The translations under genes were made by a program, and so were the position numbers. Positions 26,891 to 36,434 of a DNA stretch of 51,177 nt are shown piece by piece. The stretch lies in contig WRLK01000018.1 of NCBI GenBank assembly GCA_009777635.1, forward strand, positions 1 to 51,177, read 5' to 3'. Positions within the stretch are counted from its first letter, which is position 1, and each line of letters opens with the position of its first letter. The stretch comes from Oscillospiraceae bacterium. GTDB lineage: Bacteria; Bacillota; Clostridia; Oscillospirales; Ruminococcaceae. Below the pieces are notes generated by a model. The model saw only the letters and a program-made list of their open reading frames with translations. It searched no databases and was not told the DNA's origin.

Positions 26891-27597
26891 TGAACATACT
26901 GGCTCTTGAAACCTCAGCCAAGGCCGCGAGCTGCGCGCTTTTAAGCGACGGCGTCCTTGTTGCCGAGTTTTTCACGAACGCAGGCCTTACGCACTCCGAG
27001 ACGATTATGCAGATGGTTGAGAACATGATGGATTGTGCAAAACGCGATTTGCGCAGTATCGACGTGTTCGCTGCCGCGACAGGCCCCGGTTCGTTTACCG
27101 GGCTCAGGATCGGCATCTCCGCTGTAAAGGGGATGTCCTTGGCGCTTGACAAGCCGTGCTGCCCAGTGTCCACACTTGAGGCGCTTTCGTTTAACATAGC
27201 CGCGTTTAACGGCGTCGCCGTGCCTCTGATGGACGCGCGAAGGGAACAAGTTTACACGGCGCTGTTTAGAAACGATGACGGTGCGGTCACGCGCTTGAGC
27301 GACGACGGCGCTGTTTCAATCGACGAAGTCTGTGAAATGTTAAAAGACTTTAAAGAGCCGGTGATGCTTGTCGGCGACGGTGCTATGCTTTATCACGCAG
27401 AGCTGTCGGGCAAGCTTCAAAATGTGCGGCTCGCGCCAAAAGCGCTATTGCACCAGAGGGCTGCAAGCGTTGCGTATTTAGCGCAAAAGGAACTTGAGCG
27501 CGGCCGCGGCACATTCGCGACGGACGACCTTGCGCCTGTTTACCTGCGGCTTTCACAAGCGGAGCGGGAGCTCCTGAAAAAGCAAACAATAGACTGA
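26890..27597 (+). CDS. tsaB: tRNA threonylcarbamoyladenosine synthesis protein TsaB
   Basis: Inactive paralogue and partner of TsaD. 235 residues of ASKHA fold: LALETSAKAASCAL at the N-terminus, GLTHSETIM about 35, and the GPGSFTGLRIGISAVKGM signature about 65-82. It is shorter than TsaD and lacks its metal-binding His pair. Cotranscribed with tsaE. rimI, often next in line, is missing; upp follows after 26 bases. Confidence 0.95.
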   Translation: MNILALETSAKAASCALLSDGVLVAEFFTNAGLTHSETIMQMVENMMDCAKRDLRSIDVFAAATGPGSFTGLRIGISAVKGMSLALDKPCCPVSTLEALSFNIAAFNGVAVPLMDARREQVYTALFRNDDGAVTRLSDDGAVSIDEVCEMLKDFKEPVMLVGDGAMLYHAELSGKLQNVRLAPKALLHQRAASVAYLAQKELERGRGTFATDDLAPVYLRLSQAERELLKKQTID

Positions 27598-27623
27598 AAA
27601 TTTTATAACCGGAGGATAAGATT

Positions 27624-28256
27624 ATGGACAACAAACCAATCATATTCAACCACCCGCTCATCCAGCATAAGCTTTCGCTTGTACGCGACAAGCGCACGGG
27701 ATCGAAGGAATTCCGCGAGTTGATTTCTGAAATCGCCATGCTCATGTGCTACGAGGCGACGCGTGACCTCTCGCTTGAAGAGGTCAATGTGGAAACCCCG
27801 ATGGGTCCTGCGCATACAAAAGTCATTGCGGGCAGAAAGCTTGCGTGCGTTCCGGTTTTGCGCGCGGGGCTCGGTATGGTTGACGGAATATTAAATCTCA
27901 TTCCCGCCGCGAAGGTAGGGCACATCGGTATTTATCGCGACCACGAAACGCACAGGCCCGTGGAATATTATTGCAAGCTTCCCGCCGACATCCAGGAGCG
28001 CGACGTTATCGTACTCGACCCGATGCTTGCCACGGGCGGCTCCGCCGTTGACGCGATAGGCATGATAAAAGACAAAGGCGTTACAAGCATCAAGTTTATG
28101 TGCATCATCGCGGCGCCGGAGGGGCTTCGCGCGCTTGTCTCCAATCATCCGGACGTCCAGATTTACTGTGCGGCGCTCGACGAGCGTCTTGATGAAAACA
28201 AATATATCATACCCGGTCTCGGCGACGCCGGAGACCGCATCTTCGGAACGAAGTAA
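27624..28256 (+). CDS. upp: Uracil phosphoribosyltransferase
   Basis: Salvages uracil to UMP with PRPP. 210 residues; the PRPP loop [14 protein letters not shown] (about 127-140) and the uracil-binding end ([17 protein letters not shown]) are intact. The ATG has GGAGGATAAG upstream. With pyrG in front, this part of the operon joins pyrimidine nucleotide supply with tRNA t6A synthesis. Confidence 0.97.
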   Translation: MDNKPIIFNHPLIQHKLSLVRDKRTGSKEFRELISEIAMLMCYEATRDLSLEEVNVETPMGPAHTKVIAGRKLACVPVLRAGLGMVDGILNLIPAAKVGHIGIYRDHETHRPVEYYCKLPADIQERDVIVLDPMLATGGSAVDAIGMIKDKGVTSIKFMCIIAAPEGLRALVSNHPDVQIYCAALDERLDENKYIIPGLGDAGDRIFGTK

Positions 28257-28305
28257 GAACCGCTGGTTCTAATAACGAGAAATGCGGAATAATCGCCGCC
28301 ATGGA

Positions 28306-28335
28306 GGTGTTTTGAGTATTGAATACAGGTTCTAA
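28306..28335 (+). repeat. Imperfect 30-base direct repeat, left copy
   Basis: It matches 29286-29315 at 24 of 30 positions without gaps. This copy includes the SD-to-start stretch of the AEC gene; the other copy follows its stop. It may be the trace of a past duplication or insertion, or chance. Confidence 0.35.
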
Positions 28336-29284
28336 TATGCTCGAAAACCTATCCTTCAGCGTCAACAGCGTGCTTCCGTTTTTCTTGTTGATACTGCTCG
28401 GAGCGCTTTTAGCTAAAATCAATATTGCGCCGAAATCCTTTTTTCAGATGGCGAATGTATTTACTTTTAAAGTCGGGCTGCCGTTCCAGCTTTTTTACGG
28501 CATCGCGGGCATCAACAGCGAAACCTTGCCGAGAGGCTCGTTCATGCTATACGTGGCTGCCGTGACGATTTTGTCGTTTGCGCTGGTATGGGGCTTAGCG
28601 GAGCTTGCGTATCATAAGGACAAAGCTATCATCGGAACATTTGTGCAAGGTGCGTTCCGCGGCAACTATGTACTGATTGGAATCCCGCTTGCGGGAATGG
28701 TTTTAGGCGAGGGGGCAATGCACGCGGCTTCCGTCGTTTCGATTGTAGTGATAATGATGCACAACATGTTTTCCGTAATCGTACTTCTCGTAAGGGGCAA
28801 TGCAAAGCCCGAAAGCATAAAAAAAATAATCAGGGGGATTGTCTTAAATCCGCTGATTATGGCGATTCTTCTTGCGATGCCGCTGATGTTTCTGAATATA
28901 CGCCTGCCGGAAGCCGCTATGCGCACCGTCATGTATGTGGGCTCGACGGGAATGCCGCTGGGGCTTTTGTCGATTGGCGGGACGATGAGCCTCGCCGGTG
29001 CGACGGCAAGGCTTCGACCCGCGGTTTACGGGACTATAATCAAAATCCTGTTGCTGCCCGCCGCAGTCATGCCTATAAGCTGCCTGCTGGGATACCGCGG
29101 CGAAGAGCTGCTGATTCTCCTGATGATGGCGGCGACGCCCGCTGCCGCAAGCTCATACATAATGGCGGCGGAGATGAAAGGCGACGGCCCGCTTGCCGCG
29201 AACATCCTGATTCTCACGACATTTTTCTCGGCGTTCACATTGGCGGCGTCGATTTATATCCTGCGATTGCTTATGTTTATTTAG
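28319..29284 (+). CDS. AEC-family transporter (auxin efflux carrier-like)
   Basis: 321 residues with about ten membrane segments and the family's internal repeat; FKVGLPFQLFYGI (about 50-62), the QGAFRGNYVLIGIPL stretch (about 109-124) and GLLSIGGTMSL (about 220) are characteristic. Bacterial AEC members export or exchange malate, malonate or other organic acids. The start TTG 28319 has GGAGGTG nine bases upstream; an ATG at 28337 has no SD. A 30-base imperfect direct repeat brackets the gene (28306-28335, 29286-29315). Confidence 0.85.
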   Translation: MNTGSNMLENLSFSVNSVLPFFLLILLGALLAKINIAPKSFFQMANVFTFKVGLPFQLFYGIAGINSETLPRGSFMLYVAAVTILSFALVWGLAELAYHKDKAIIGTFVQGAFRGNYVLIGIPLAGMVLGEGAMHAASVVSIVVIMMHNMFSVIVLLVRGNAKPESIKKIIRGIVLNPLIMAILLAMPLMFLNIRLPEAAMRTVMYVGSTGMPLGLLSIGGTMSLAGATARLRPAVYGTIIKILLLPAAVMPISCLLGYRGEELLILLMMAATPAAASSYIMAAEMKGDGPLAANILILTTFFSAFTLAASIYILRLLMFI

Positions 29285-29285
29285 T

Positions 29286-29315
29286 GGTGTTTCGGATATT
29301 GAAGACGGGTTCTTA
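29286..29315 (+). repeat. Imperfect 30-base direct repeat, right copy
   Basis: Partner of 28306-28335, beginning one base after the AEC stop codon and running to the stop codon of the convergent kinase gene. Confidence 0.35.
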
Positions 29316-30476
29316 AGCGTCGGCATCAGAAATGTACGGGCTTGAAAGCACGTGCGCAAGCCCTGTGTATACGACAGAGAATCTGTTTGACAAGCTTGGC
29401 TCCACATACTGCCTAAGCTCGATTCTTTCTGAAAAGGTGCGTTTTGGCAGCGTGATAATAACGGTCGTGCCTGCGCCCTCGACGGATTCTATCTCAAGGC
29501 CGCCGTCATGCGCTTCTATAATCGTCTTCGAAATAGCAAGGCCAAGCCCCGCGCCGACGGGGCGGTTGTTTTTTCCGCGTGAAAAATAAGGGCGCGCCAC
29601 TTGCTGTAAGAATTCAGCCGGAATCCCGACGCCGCGGTCGCGAAACGTAAGCGTCACATAATTTGCTTCGTCTTTGCCCGAAATTTCTATTTCGTTTTGC
29701 GGCTTTGTAAAATAAAATGCATTGCTAAGGATATTTAGAAACGCAAGCTCGAATTTTTCAAGGTCGGCCGCGACGAAAACAGGGCGGTCCGGAAAGTTGA
29801 ACCGCACGGGAATCCCTGTCTGTTTTGAGATTCCGATTATGATGTCCTTGACCTCGTCAATCCGGGCGAATACATCGACCCACGAAAGGTTAAGGATCGG
29901 CGGGGCGGACTGGTACATCGCGAACTGGGACAGATTCGACGACAGCCGAAGGATTTGGTAGCTGTTCTGCGCGATGAGCTCAAGGCTCTGCTTCAGCCAT
30001 CCGGCGCCGAGCATATCGGCTTTGATAGAGGCGTCGTCCATCGCCTTGAAGATGCCGTCTATGCCTTGCCGCACTCCCGATTCGAGAATCTCCGGTGTTT
30101 TTGAGACGATCCTTGCCCCTAAGCTGACGGGATCGGGGGCGGGCATATGCAGCGGGACGATTATGACGACCGCCCCGGAAAGTTTTCTTTCGTGTAAAAC
30201 AGGCACGAGGTTTAATACGGTTCCGCTTAAGCCGACGGCGCCGTCAATGCGACACGTCAAGCCGCTTTCAAGGCACGATGTGATTTCGTCGGCGTCAAAC
30301 TCCGAAAAAAGCGGATAAAGGCCGTCTTCTGCGGTGAGGTGCGGGAACGCGCTCTTTGCGGGCCCGTTGCTGTAATAAACCTTGAAGCGATCGTCGCATA
30401 TGAGCGCTGGAAGCGAAAAATCTCTGAAAAGGTTTGTATGTTTTTTTAGAAGCTCAATCGAATCAAATTCCAGCAT
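29313..30476 (-). CDS. PAS-HATPase kinase-like protein without phosphoacceptor His
   Basis: 387 residues, cytoplasmic. An N-terminal PAS-like domain (about 15-105) is followed by a helical dimerisation region (about 130-195, QNSYQILRLSSNLSQF) and a HATPase_c domain: N box ILSNAFYF (about 250), G1 DRGVGIP, G2 GAGLGLAISKTIIEAH. The helical region has no HExxxP-type H box and no His at the expected place, so autophosphorylation as in a normal sensor kinase is doubtful. It may bind ATP as a regulator. No response regulator is adjacent. Own promoter at 30563-30590. Confidence 0.8.
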   Translation of the reverse strand: MLEFDSIELLKKHTNLFRDFSLPALICDDRFKVYYSNGPAKSAFPHLTAEDGLYPLFSEFDADEITSCLESGLTCRIDGAVGLSGTVLNLVPVLHERKLSGAVVIIVPLHMPAPDPVSLGARIVSKTPEILESGVRQGIDGIFKAMDDASIKADMLGAGWLKQSLELIAQNSYQILRLSSNLSQFAMYQSAPPILNLSWVDVFARIDEVKDIIIGISKQTGIPVRFNFPDRPVFVAADLEKFELAFLNILSNAFYFTKPQNEIEISGKDEANYVTLTFRDRGVGIPAEFLQQVARPYFSRGKNNRPVGAGLGLAISKTIIEAHDGGLEIESVEGAGTTVIITLPKRTFSERIELRQYVEPSLSNRFSVVYTGLAHVLSSPYISDADA

Positions 30477-30562
30477 GTTTTTTTAGCTTTCCCCTTATTC
30501 TTATATATCGTTAGCTTGTCCGTCTCTTCCCTAATCTTGCATGAACTGCGGACTTTACTTTT

Positions 30563-30590
30563 ATTATACAAAAATCAGGGCATAATGCAA
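30563..30590 (-). promoter_or_regulatory. Promoter of the kinase-like gene
   Basis: Minus strand TTGCAT (30585-30590), 16-base spacer, perfect TATAAT (30563-30568), divergent from the gap promoter. Confidence 0.6.
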
Positions 30591-30619
30591 CGGTTCGAGG
30601 TATAACTTTTTGGGCGTTG

Positions 30620-30648
30620 TTGATTTTTTCAAACGTTTGGTATAAAAT
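30620..30648 (+). promoter_or_regulatory. Promoter of gap
   Basis: TTGATT (30620-30625), 17-base spacer, TAAAAT (30643-30648). The SD AGGAGGATG (30680-30688) follows before ATG 30696. Confidence 0.55.
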
Positions 30649-30680
30649 ATAAATTGGTTATTTATACAAATAAAATATAG

Positions 30681-31709
<1,029 letters not shown>

Positions 31710-31724
31710 AATTCGAAGTGAATC

Positions 31725-31765
31725 ATTATGGCCTTGTAGCCGGAATTGGCATATAAGGCCATAAT
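31725..31765 (+). terminator. Terminator of gap
   Basis: An 11-base perfect stem (31725-31735, 31755-31765) with a 19-base loop, then TATTTTAAAT. It starts 16 bases after the gap stop. Confidence 0.65.
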
Positions 31766-31802
31766 TATTTTAAATATTGTTTGCCTTATGTTTAATTTTA
31801 CA

Positions 31803-31811
31803 TGTTATACT
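31803..31811 (+). promoter_or_regulatory. Extended -10 promoter element (TGTTATACT)
   Basis: TGTTATACT about 50 bases before the ATG at 31861. It nearly matches the element before the paralogous gene (4625-4633). No good -35. Confidence 0.45.
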
Positions 31812-31860
31812 TAAAACAATCGATTAACATAATAATAGCAAAAAGAGGGAGGAATCTTGC

Positions 31861-32796
31861 ATGAAGAAAATAACAAGTGTTCTTTTGACTGCAGTAATGA
31901 TGATGGGCATGATTTTCACAGCATCCGCCACGGTTGCTTCAAGCGGCATCAGAGGCATAAATGAGAAGGATTTTCAAAACGCGCTTAAATCTCACGCGGA
32001 AAAAGGGCGCGTCACCGTTGCCGGAAAAGCGGTCAGATCCATGTCGGACCTTGCGAGCCTGCGCGTCCTGCCCGGCAGCGAAATCAGGATTCCGCTCACG
32101 CCGAATATGTTCCTGCGTGCGGACGGAACTCCGCTTGGAACCGAAACCGACGTCTTAACGGCGGCGCAGCTCCGCACAGGCAGGATTACCGTGAGGGCTG
32201 CGGGCGCAAGCGCCGACAACATCGCATTCGTGGAGCTGGTAAGCAGCCGTTCGGGGTCGTATATCAGCGTCGAGTTCGACAGGACTCCGACAACGCAGGT
32301 AAAGCGGTTTAATTTTTCCATTTTCCTTCATGAGGGAGGTACGCGCAGGCAAAGCACCAGAATCGACATAAGAGGCTCGCTTGCGGCAGAAATCTATGAC
32401 GTGGACTCAAGGGATAACTTTATGGACATCTCCGACGGCCGCGTTTTGCGCGCGGTGACAAATGTAAGGAATATAGAGCTTGAGCTGGGCGAAAATATTT
32501 CCGTTAGAGCAAACCTCACGCGCGGTATGAGATACGCCGGAATCGCGCTGATAAATGAATATACCGAACGCGACGAGCTTGTTTTCCGCAGGAATCCTAC
32601 GGTTGGCAGCGTTTACAGGCTTCAGACAATCAATTTAAGGGCAACCGGCGGAACGGTGAGGATTGATACCGGCAGGGCCACATTTTACGTGTATAACACA
32701 AACGGCGCCTATCTTGGGACGACAAGGGAAAACCTTCCGTTCTGGACGACGTACTATTTGTCGAGCAGACGCGTCGATTCCCTCAGGATGAGCTAG
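31861..32796 (+). CDS. Secreted protein, paralogue of the gene at 3661-4587
   Basis: 311 residues with a Sec signal peptide (MKKITSVLLTAVMMMGMIFTASA, cleavage near 23-28). The rest is predicted beta-rich and hydrophilic with no recognised domain. A shared C-terminal motif, (F/Y)VYxxNGxxxGxTxxxLPxxxxYxLxxRR, and loose full-length similarity tie it to the gene at 3.7-4.6 kb. SD GAGGGAGG precedes the ATG. It sits between terminators, so it is a single-gene unit. Function unknown. Confidence 0.8.
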   Translation: MKKITSVLLTAVMMMGMIFTASATVASSGIRGINEKDFQNALKSHAEKGRVTVAGKAVRSMSDLASLRVLPGSEIRIPLTPNMFLRADGTPLGTETDVLTAAQLRTGRITVRAAGASADNIAFVELVSSRSGSYISVEFDRTPTTQVKRFNFSIFLHEGGTRRQSTRIDIRGSLAAEIYDVDSRDNFMDISDGRVLRAVTNVRNIELELGENISVRANLTRGMRYAGIALINEYTERDELVFRRNPTVGSVYRLQTINLRATGGTVRIDTGRATFYVYNTNGAYLGTTRENLPFWTTYYLSSRRVDSLRMS

Positions 32797-32826
32797 GGTC
32801 TAGATAAAACCGAGAAATCCCACAAT

Positions 32827-32862
32827 AAAACGGCGGCAAGGATTTTATCCTGCCGCCGTTTT
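32827..32862. terminator. Strong bidirectional terminator
   Basis: AAAACGGCGGCAAGGAT against ATCCTGCCGCCGTTTT with one bulged base. It has A runs to the left and T runs to the right and ends both the secreted-protein gene and the leftward rnf-csrA operon whose last stop is at 32871. Confidence 0.85.
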
Positions 32863-32870
32863 CCGGCGTC

Positions 32871-33524
32871 TTATTTCATTCTCGCAAGAATCCTGTTGAT
32901 ATGAGACTTCAGCTCCTTAAACGCGCTTCTGGGGTCAATTTCGTCAAGCGTTTCGATCAGCCGCCCGATTGCTTCGTCGTCTAAGCTCTCTTTTAAGTTT
33001 GCGATGAAAGCGGCGCGGTTTTTTATGATGAACAAGAGGATTTCATCCTGTCCATTATTGTTCGCAGCCATATTGGCAACCGTCTTGCTTTTTGACGCAA
33101 ACTGGATAAACTCCTTGTTCATCAGGGCGTAATTCATCTTGCCTTTCTCGTCGCTGTACCGCTCGACAATCGCCTGGTATTCCGGCGAAAGCGTCATATC
33201 GACCTGCTCAGGCGGGGCGTCTTCCAAAACGTCCTCGGGTTCGGACGTTTCTGTCGGCATAACCGAAATATTCCCGCGCGACGAGTACGGCAGGCCGTTT
33301 GTCAGCTCAATTGCCTCGTCAAACGATTCCAAGGGGAAAAGAGCCTCGTCAAATTTGCCGCGCGGCAAAGGCTCGCCGCTTCGCTTGTCAAGGGTGCAGA
33401 CGACCGACTTAAGCTCGTCGGTGCGCATGATTTTGATTCCGGCGCCGCCGTTTGAAAGCTTCTGCTTATACGCGACCGCCGGGATGGTGGAAAGCTCCAC
33501 CGCTTTTGTTCTGATGATGTTCAA
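32871..33524 (-). CDS. Unrecognised protein, last gene of the rnf-csrA operon
   Basis: 217 residues, soluble, no signal peptide. I see an N-terminal region of mixed strands (about 1-85), an acidic Pro-rich linker (about 90-110) and a helical C-terminal half (about 112-217). No family is recognised. Start TTG 33524 with GGGAGG eight bases upstream; the only nearby ATG is out of frame and stops. It follows the CsrA-like gene by 15 bases and is probably cotranscribed. A role together with the CsrA-like protein is possible but unproven; it does not resemble FliW. Confidence 0.7.
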   Translation of the reverse strand: MNIIRTKAVELSTIPAVAYKQKLSNGGAGIKIMRTDELKSVVCTLDKRSGEPLPRGKFDEALFPLESFDEAIELTNGLPYSSRGNISVMPTETSEPEDVLEDAPPEQVDMTLSPEYQAIVERYSDEKGKMNYALMNKEFIQFASKSKTVANMAANNNGQDEILLFIIKNRAAFIANLKESLDDEAIGRLIETLDEIDPRSAFKELKSHINRILARMK

Positions 33525-33539
33525 TGATGCATCCTCCCT

Positions 33540-33848
33540 TTAGTTCTTACTTTCCGGCGGTGAGCCGGGCAATTTGCGTTTTTGTTTTAGCATCCCGGCA
33601 AGCCCGGATACGGCAAGGCCGGTGTCCGCTAAGTTGCGGACGGATTCCTCCGCTTCGCGGTTTTGCTCCATCGTATCCAGAAGCTCCTTGCGCAGTATCT
33701 GGATATCCCTCGGGGCATCGATGCCAATCGACGCCACCTTCGATTTTTTGCCGCCGCCTTGATCGTTCGAAAACACATTAAAAATCCTGATCTCAATGTT
33801 CCCGTTTATGAGCAGCCCCTCTTCGAGTTTACGGCTGATTACGAGCAT
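33540..33848 (-). CDS. CsrA-like RNA-binding protein with insertion and C-terminal tail
   Basis: 102 residues. The CsrA core is clear: MLVISRKLEEGLLI (1-14), IEIRIFNVF (about 18-26), and IGIDAPRDIQILRKELL (about 41-57) with the RNA-contacting Arg preserved. Differences from standard CsrA (61-75 residues): the GE of the first strand is EE, a basic Gly-rich insertion (DQGGGKKSK) lengthens the strand 3-4 loop, and about 40 residues are added at the C-terminus. In Firmicutes csrA normally sits with fliW and flagellar genes; none are seen here. It is 17 bases after the glycosidase-like gene. Confidence 0.85.
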   Translation of the reverse strand: MLVISRKLEEGLLINGNIEIRIFNVFSNDQGGGKKSKVASIGIDAPRDIQILRKELLDTMEQNREAEESVRNLADTGLAVSGLAGMLKQKRKLPGSPPESKN

Positions 33849-33865
33849 GGGATTCCCTCCTAGAC

Positions 33866-35131
33866 TTATTTCAGAAAATACTCACCGTCCGCGCTGAAAA
33901 GGAAATATTCGTCGAATCCTAAATCACCGGCAGCCTTAATCTGTGCGTCCACCTGTTCCTTGCCGTATAAATGCTCCGCGTTAAAACGCTCGGCGTTTCC
34001 GCCCTGAAGATAGGGGATGATTTGGGTATCCGGTAAGGCTCCGGATTTTACGTAAGTCAAAGCAGCTGCGACGGCCTCAGCCGGATTTTGAAGCGGATCT
34101 GTGATCTCAAGCCCGGACTGCGGGTAGTCCGCGCCAAAAAGCGCCGGGCGAACATCGAGCAGCAGCGTGCCGGTAGCGACTTGAAGCACGGGGCCGCCGT
34201 AACGGTTTTGCTCGCCCTCGCTGAGCACAGGCTCAAGCGCGGTGTAAAAAACCGCGATGCGCGCATCGTTTCGCCGGCATATTTCCGTGATTCTTGCAAG
34301 TGTGTCCCTAAGGATTTCGGCACGGCTTTGAGAGGGATCGGCTTCCTCTTCGTTAAACACGGCGTATGTCGCGCTGTTGTCGGGAAACCTAAGGTTTTCA
34401 AGCACGAGCATACCGACGCCCTGGGATGTTATTTCATCGGCAAGAAAGTCGATATAATCCTGTGCATGCATGGAATATGGGTTCAGCCACGGCCTGCCGC
34501 CCGCATCGGCGGCGTTGTCAAGCCAGAGCGCCGACGGCGCGCCGCGGTAGCCGATTGCGTACGCGCGGTGGCCACGGCCTGCCGCAAGCGGGTCGCGGAA
34601 CACGGACATCCTTGCAACGAGCAAATACCCGTCGCGCCCAAGCCGCGAGGAAAGCGCCTGTAAATCGACCGCCGTGGGCGCGACTGCTTGAAACTCGGCG
34701 GCGGCTTCATTTTTAGAGGTATACAAAATCTCTCCGTCATCGTTTTTGACGTCGATCATAACGGCGTTGATTTCCGTGCCGTCAAGTCCTGATAAAAATT
34801 CATCGAGGGACCCTTGGCCGCTTACGATTTCATGCGGAATATACACCGCCTTCATATTCTCATGAAGTGAGGCGGCAGGCTCGTCCTCCGGCTCCAAAAC
34901 GGTGTTGTCCTCCGGCTCCTCCGGTTCCTCCGGCTCCGACACTGCAGATATGTCCTGTCTGCCGATATTCATTATGAAATCATAGACCGGCTCATAGATG
35001 ACCGTTCCCAGAAATCCAAGCCCGGCCAACACCGCGATTACGAGGATAACGACAAGCGGATGTGGCTTTGCGCGGTAAAAGCCGACATTTTTGCCGTAAT
35101 AACGTTTTACTTTATATTTTTTTCTTGCCAA
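33866..35131 (-). CDS. Membrane-anchored putative glycosidase (PF13200/DUF4015-like)
   Basis: 421 residues. A basic N-terminus, one transmembrane helix (about 26-46), an acidic linker rich in EEPEEP (about 67-85), then a TIM-barrel-like domain (about 92-420). It shows DUF4015 features: NAVMIDVKNDDGEILY (about 122-137), ARMSVFRDPLAA, and LNPYSMHAQDYIDFLADE. The FDYIRFP motif of the family reads LENLRFP, so the proposed catalytic Asp is Glu. The domain should face outside. Start TTG 35131 with GGAGGTG upstream, 27 bases after rnfA. Confidence 0.8.
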   Translation of the reverse strand: MARKKYKVKRYYGKNVGFYRAKPHPLVVILVIAVLAGLGFLGTVIYEPVYDFIMNIGRQDISAVSEPEEPEEPEDNTVLEPEDEPAASLHENMKAVYIPHEIVSGQGSLDEFLSGLDGTEINAVMIDVKNDDGEILYTSKNEAAAEFQAVAPTAVDLQALSSRLGRDGYLLVARMSVFRDPLAAGRGHRAYAIGYRGAPSALWLDNAADAGGRPWLNPYSMHAQDYIDFLADEITSQGVGMLVLENLRFPDNSATYAVFNEEEADPSQSRAEILRDTLARITEICRRNDARIAVFYTALEPVLSEGEQNRYGGPVLQVATGTLLLDVRPALFGADYPQSGLEITDPLQNPAEAVAAALTYVKSGALPDTQIIPYLQGGNAERFNAEHLYGKEQVDAQIKAAGDLGFDEYFLFSADGEYFLK

Positions 35132-35158
35132 TGGTACACCTCCAGCGGCGATTGGCCG

Positions 35159-35752
35159 TTAAATGGGAAGCTCATGGCCAATGAGGCCGTAAATCGCAAG
35201 GGATAAAAGCCCGATGTAGACAAGCAGAATCGGAAGCCCGCGGAACGCCCGCGGGACAGGGCTGATCGCAAGCCGTTTTCTCGCGTAGTAGATTACAAGA
35301 AGCGCAATCGTATAACCAAGCCCTGTGCCCAGCGCGTAACCGGTTGTTTCAAAGAAGGTAAAGCGCTGTGTGCCGGAAACGTAGAAGGCTCCGAACAACG
35401 CCGTATTAAACGCCGAAATCGGCAAAGCCGCCGCAACGATGTGCTGAAACTTCGGGAAAAAGCGGACGACGAGAATATAGGTAACGACATAAGACGCCAA
35501 AACGCACAACAAATACAAAGGCGCTCTGATCGCTCTTATAAAGGTTACGTCAAGCAAATAATAATTTACAAGCGAAACCGGAAAAGACGATAAGACCAGC
35601 ATCCATGTCGTAACCACGCCGTAAATGAGGCCCTCCCAGCGCGAGTTTAACAAAAGGGTGGCTTTGCTTAAGCCAAGCCCGCGCGTAAACGCCGCGTTTT
35701 CAACCGCAAAAGCCGTTACCGCCATTGTCATGTATACCATAAAATACTGCAA
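35159..35752 (-). CDS. rnfA: RnfA-like membrane protein lacking the iron-ligand cysteines
   Basis: 197 residues, about six membrane helices. It aligns with RnfA over its full length: ENAAFTRGLGLSKATL (18-33) against the family NNFVLSRFLGICPFLG, LPISAFNTALFG (110-121) against LPLITTNCAVLG, and a well-kept C-terminal half (GLGYTIALLVIYYARKRL). Both Cys that bind the intramembrane iron centre are replaced (Ser29, Thr117). It may therefore not carry electrons. Start TTG 35752 with AAGGGAAG upstream. Order in the operon is rnfC-D-E-A. Confidence 0.85.
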   Translation of the reverse strand: MQYFMVYMTMAVTAFAVENAAFTRGLGLSKATLLLNSRWEGLIYGVVTTWMLVLSSFPVSLVNYYLLDVTFIRAIRAPLYLLCVLASYVVTYILVVRFFPKFQHIVAAALPISAFNTALFGAFYVSGTQRFTFFETTGYALGTGLGYTIALLVIYYARKRLAISPVPRAFRGLPILLVYIGLLSLAIYGLIGHELPI

Positions 35753-35768
35753 ATTCTATCTTCCCTTT

Positions 35769-36434
35769 TTAATAATCCACGCGCATTCTGCTTGCGCGTT
35801 TGTGGTCTTCCCTGATCAAAAAGCTGAACAGGCCGCGGTTGAAAGCCTTTACGAACGCAAGCAAAAAACCCATTGCGATAAATCCTAAAAACGGGATCAA
35901 AAACCCGCTCATCTTATACGGCATATCGATGGGGATACCGAACAGCGCGCTTTGGCCGAGCCACTCGCGTATGGCCGAAAGTGAAAACATCGCAAGCACA
36001 AACGCAAGCACATGGAAAAACTCGCGCCTTAAAACCGGCCGAAGCCTTGAGCGGCTCGTAAGCGAAAGCGACTGGAACAGCGTAAGCCCGTTTATAGACA
36101 GCAGGTAAATGTACATGCCGAGTGTGTTTAGAATATCCGGGAAAATGAAAATTATAAGCTCGCGCGTCAGAATCATGACGCCGGTTGAAACTATGACCGA
36201 CAAAAGCGCCCTTAGCATGACAGGCAGCTTTCTTACGAATAAAACGGAAAACATGATCGTCGCCATGTGGATGAACAGCATCGCTATGGACATCGCCGCA
36301 GCGTTTCTAAGGCTTGTCGAGGTCGCGATCAAAAACGGAAGGTCAAACCCCAGCACAAGCGCCGGGTTGCTTATGAATATGGAGCTAATGACGCGATGTC
36401 TTTTTTTGTAGCTTTTTCCCGCCTGTATTTTCAA
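35769..36434 (-). CDS. rnfE: RnfE-like membrane protein without cysteine
   Basis: 221 residues, about six membrane helices, paralogous to RnfA. FISNPALVLGFDLPFLIAT (about 20-38) corresponds to the family NPVLVQLLGLCPTLAVT, and LNTLGMYIYLLSINGLTL (about 102-119) to the LYKSLGIFIPLIVVNCIVL stretch. Both expected Cys positions are changed, and the protein has no Cys at all. Start TTG 36434 with AGGAGG seven bases upstream; it overlaps the rnfD 3' end by 50 bases. Confidence 0.85.
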   Translation of the reverse strand: MKIQAGKSYKKRHRVISSIFISNPALVLGFDLPFLIATSTSLRNAAAMSIAMLFIHMATIMFSVLFVRKLPVMLRALLSVIVSTGVMILTRELIIFIFPDILNTLGMYIYLLSINGLTLFQSLSLTSRSRLRPVLRREFFHVLAFVLAMFSLSAIREWLGQSALFGIPIDMPYKMSGFLIPFLGFIAMGFLLAFVKAFNRGLFSFLIREDHKRASRMRVDY

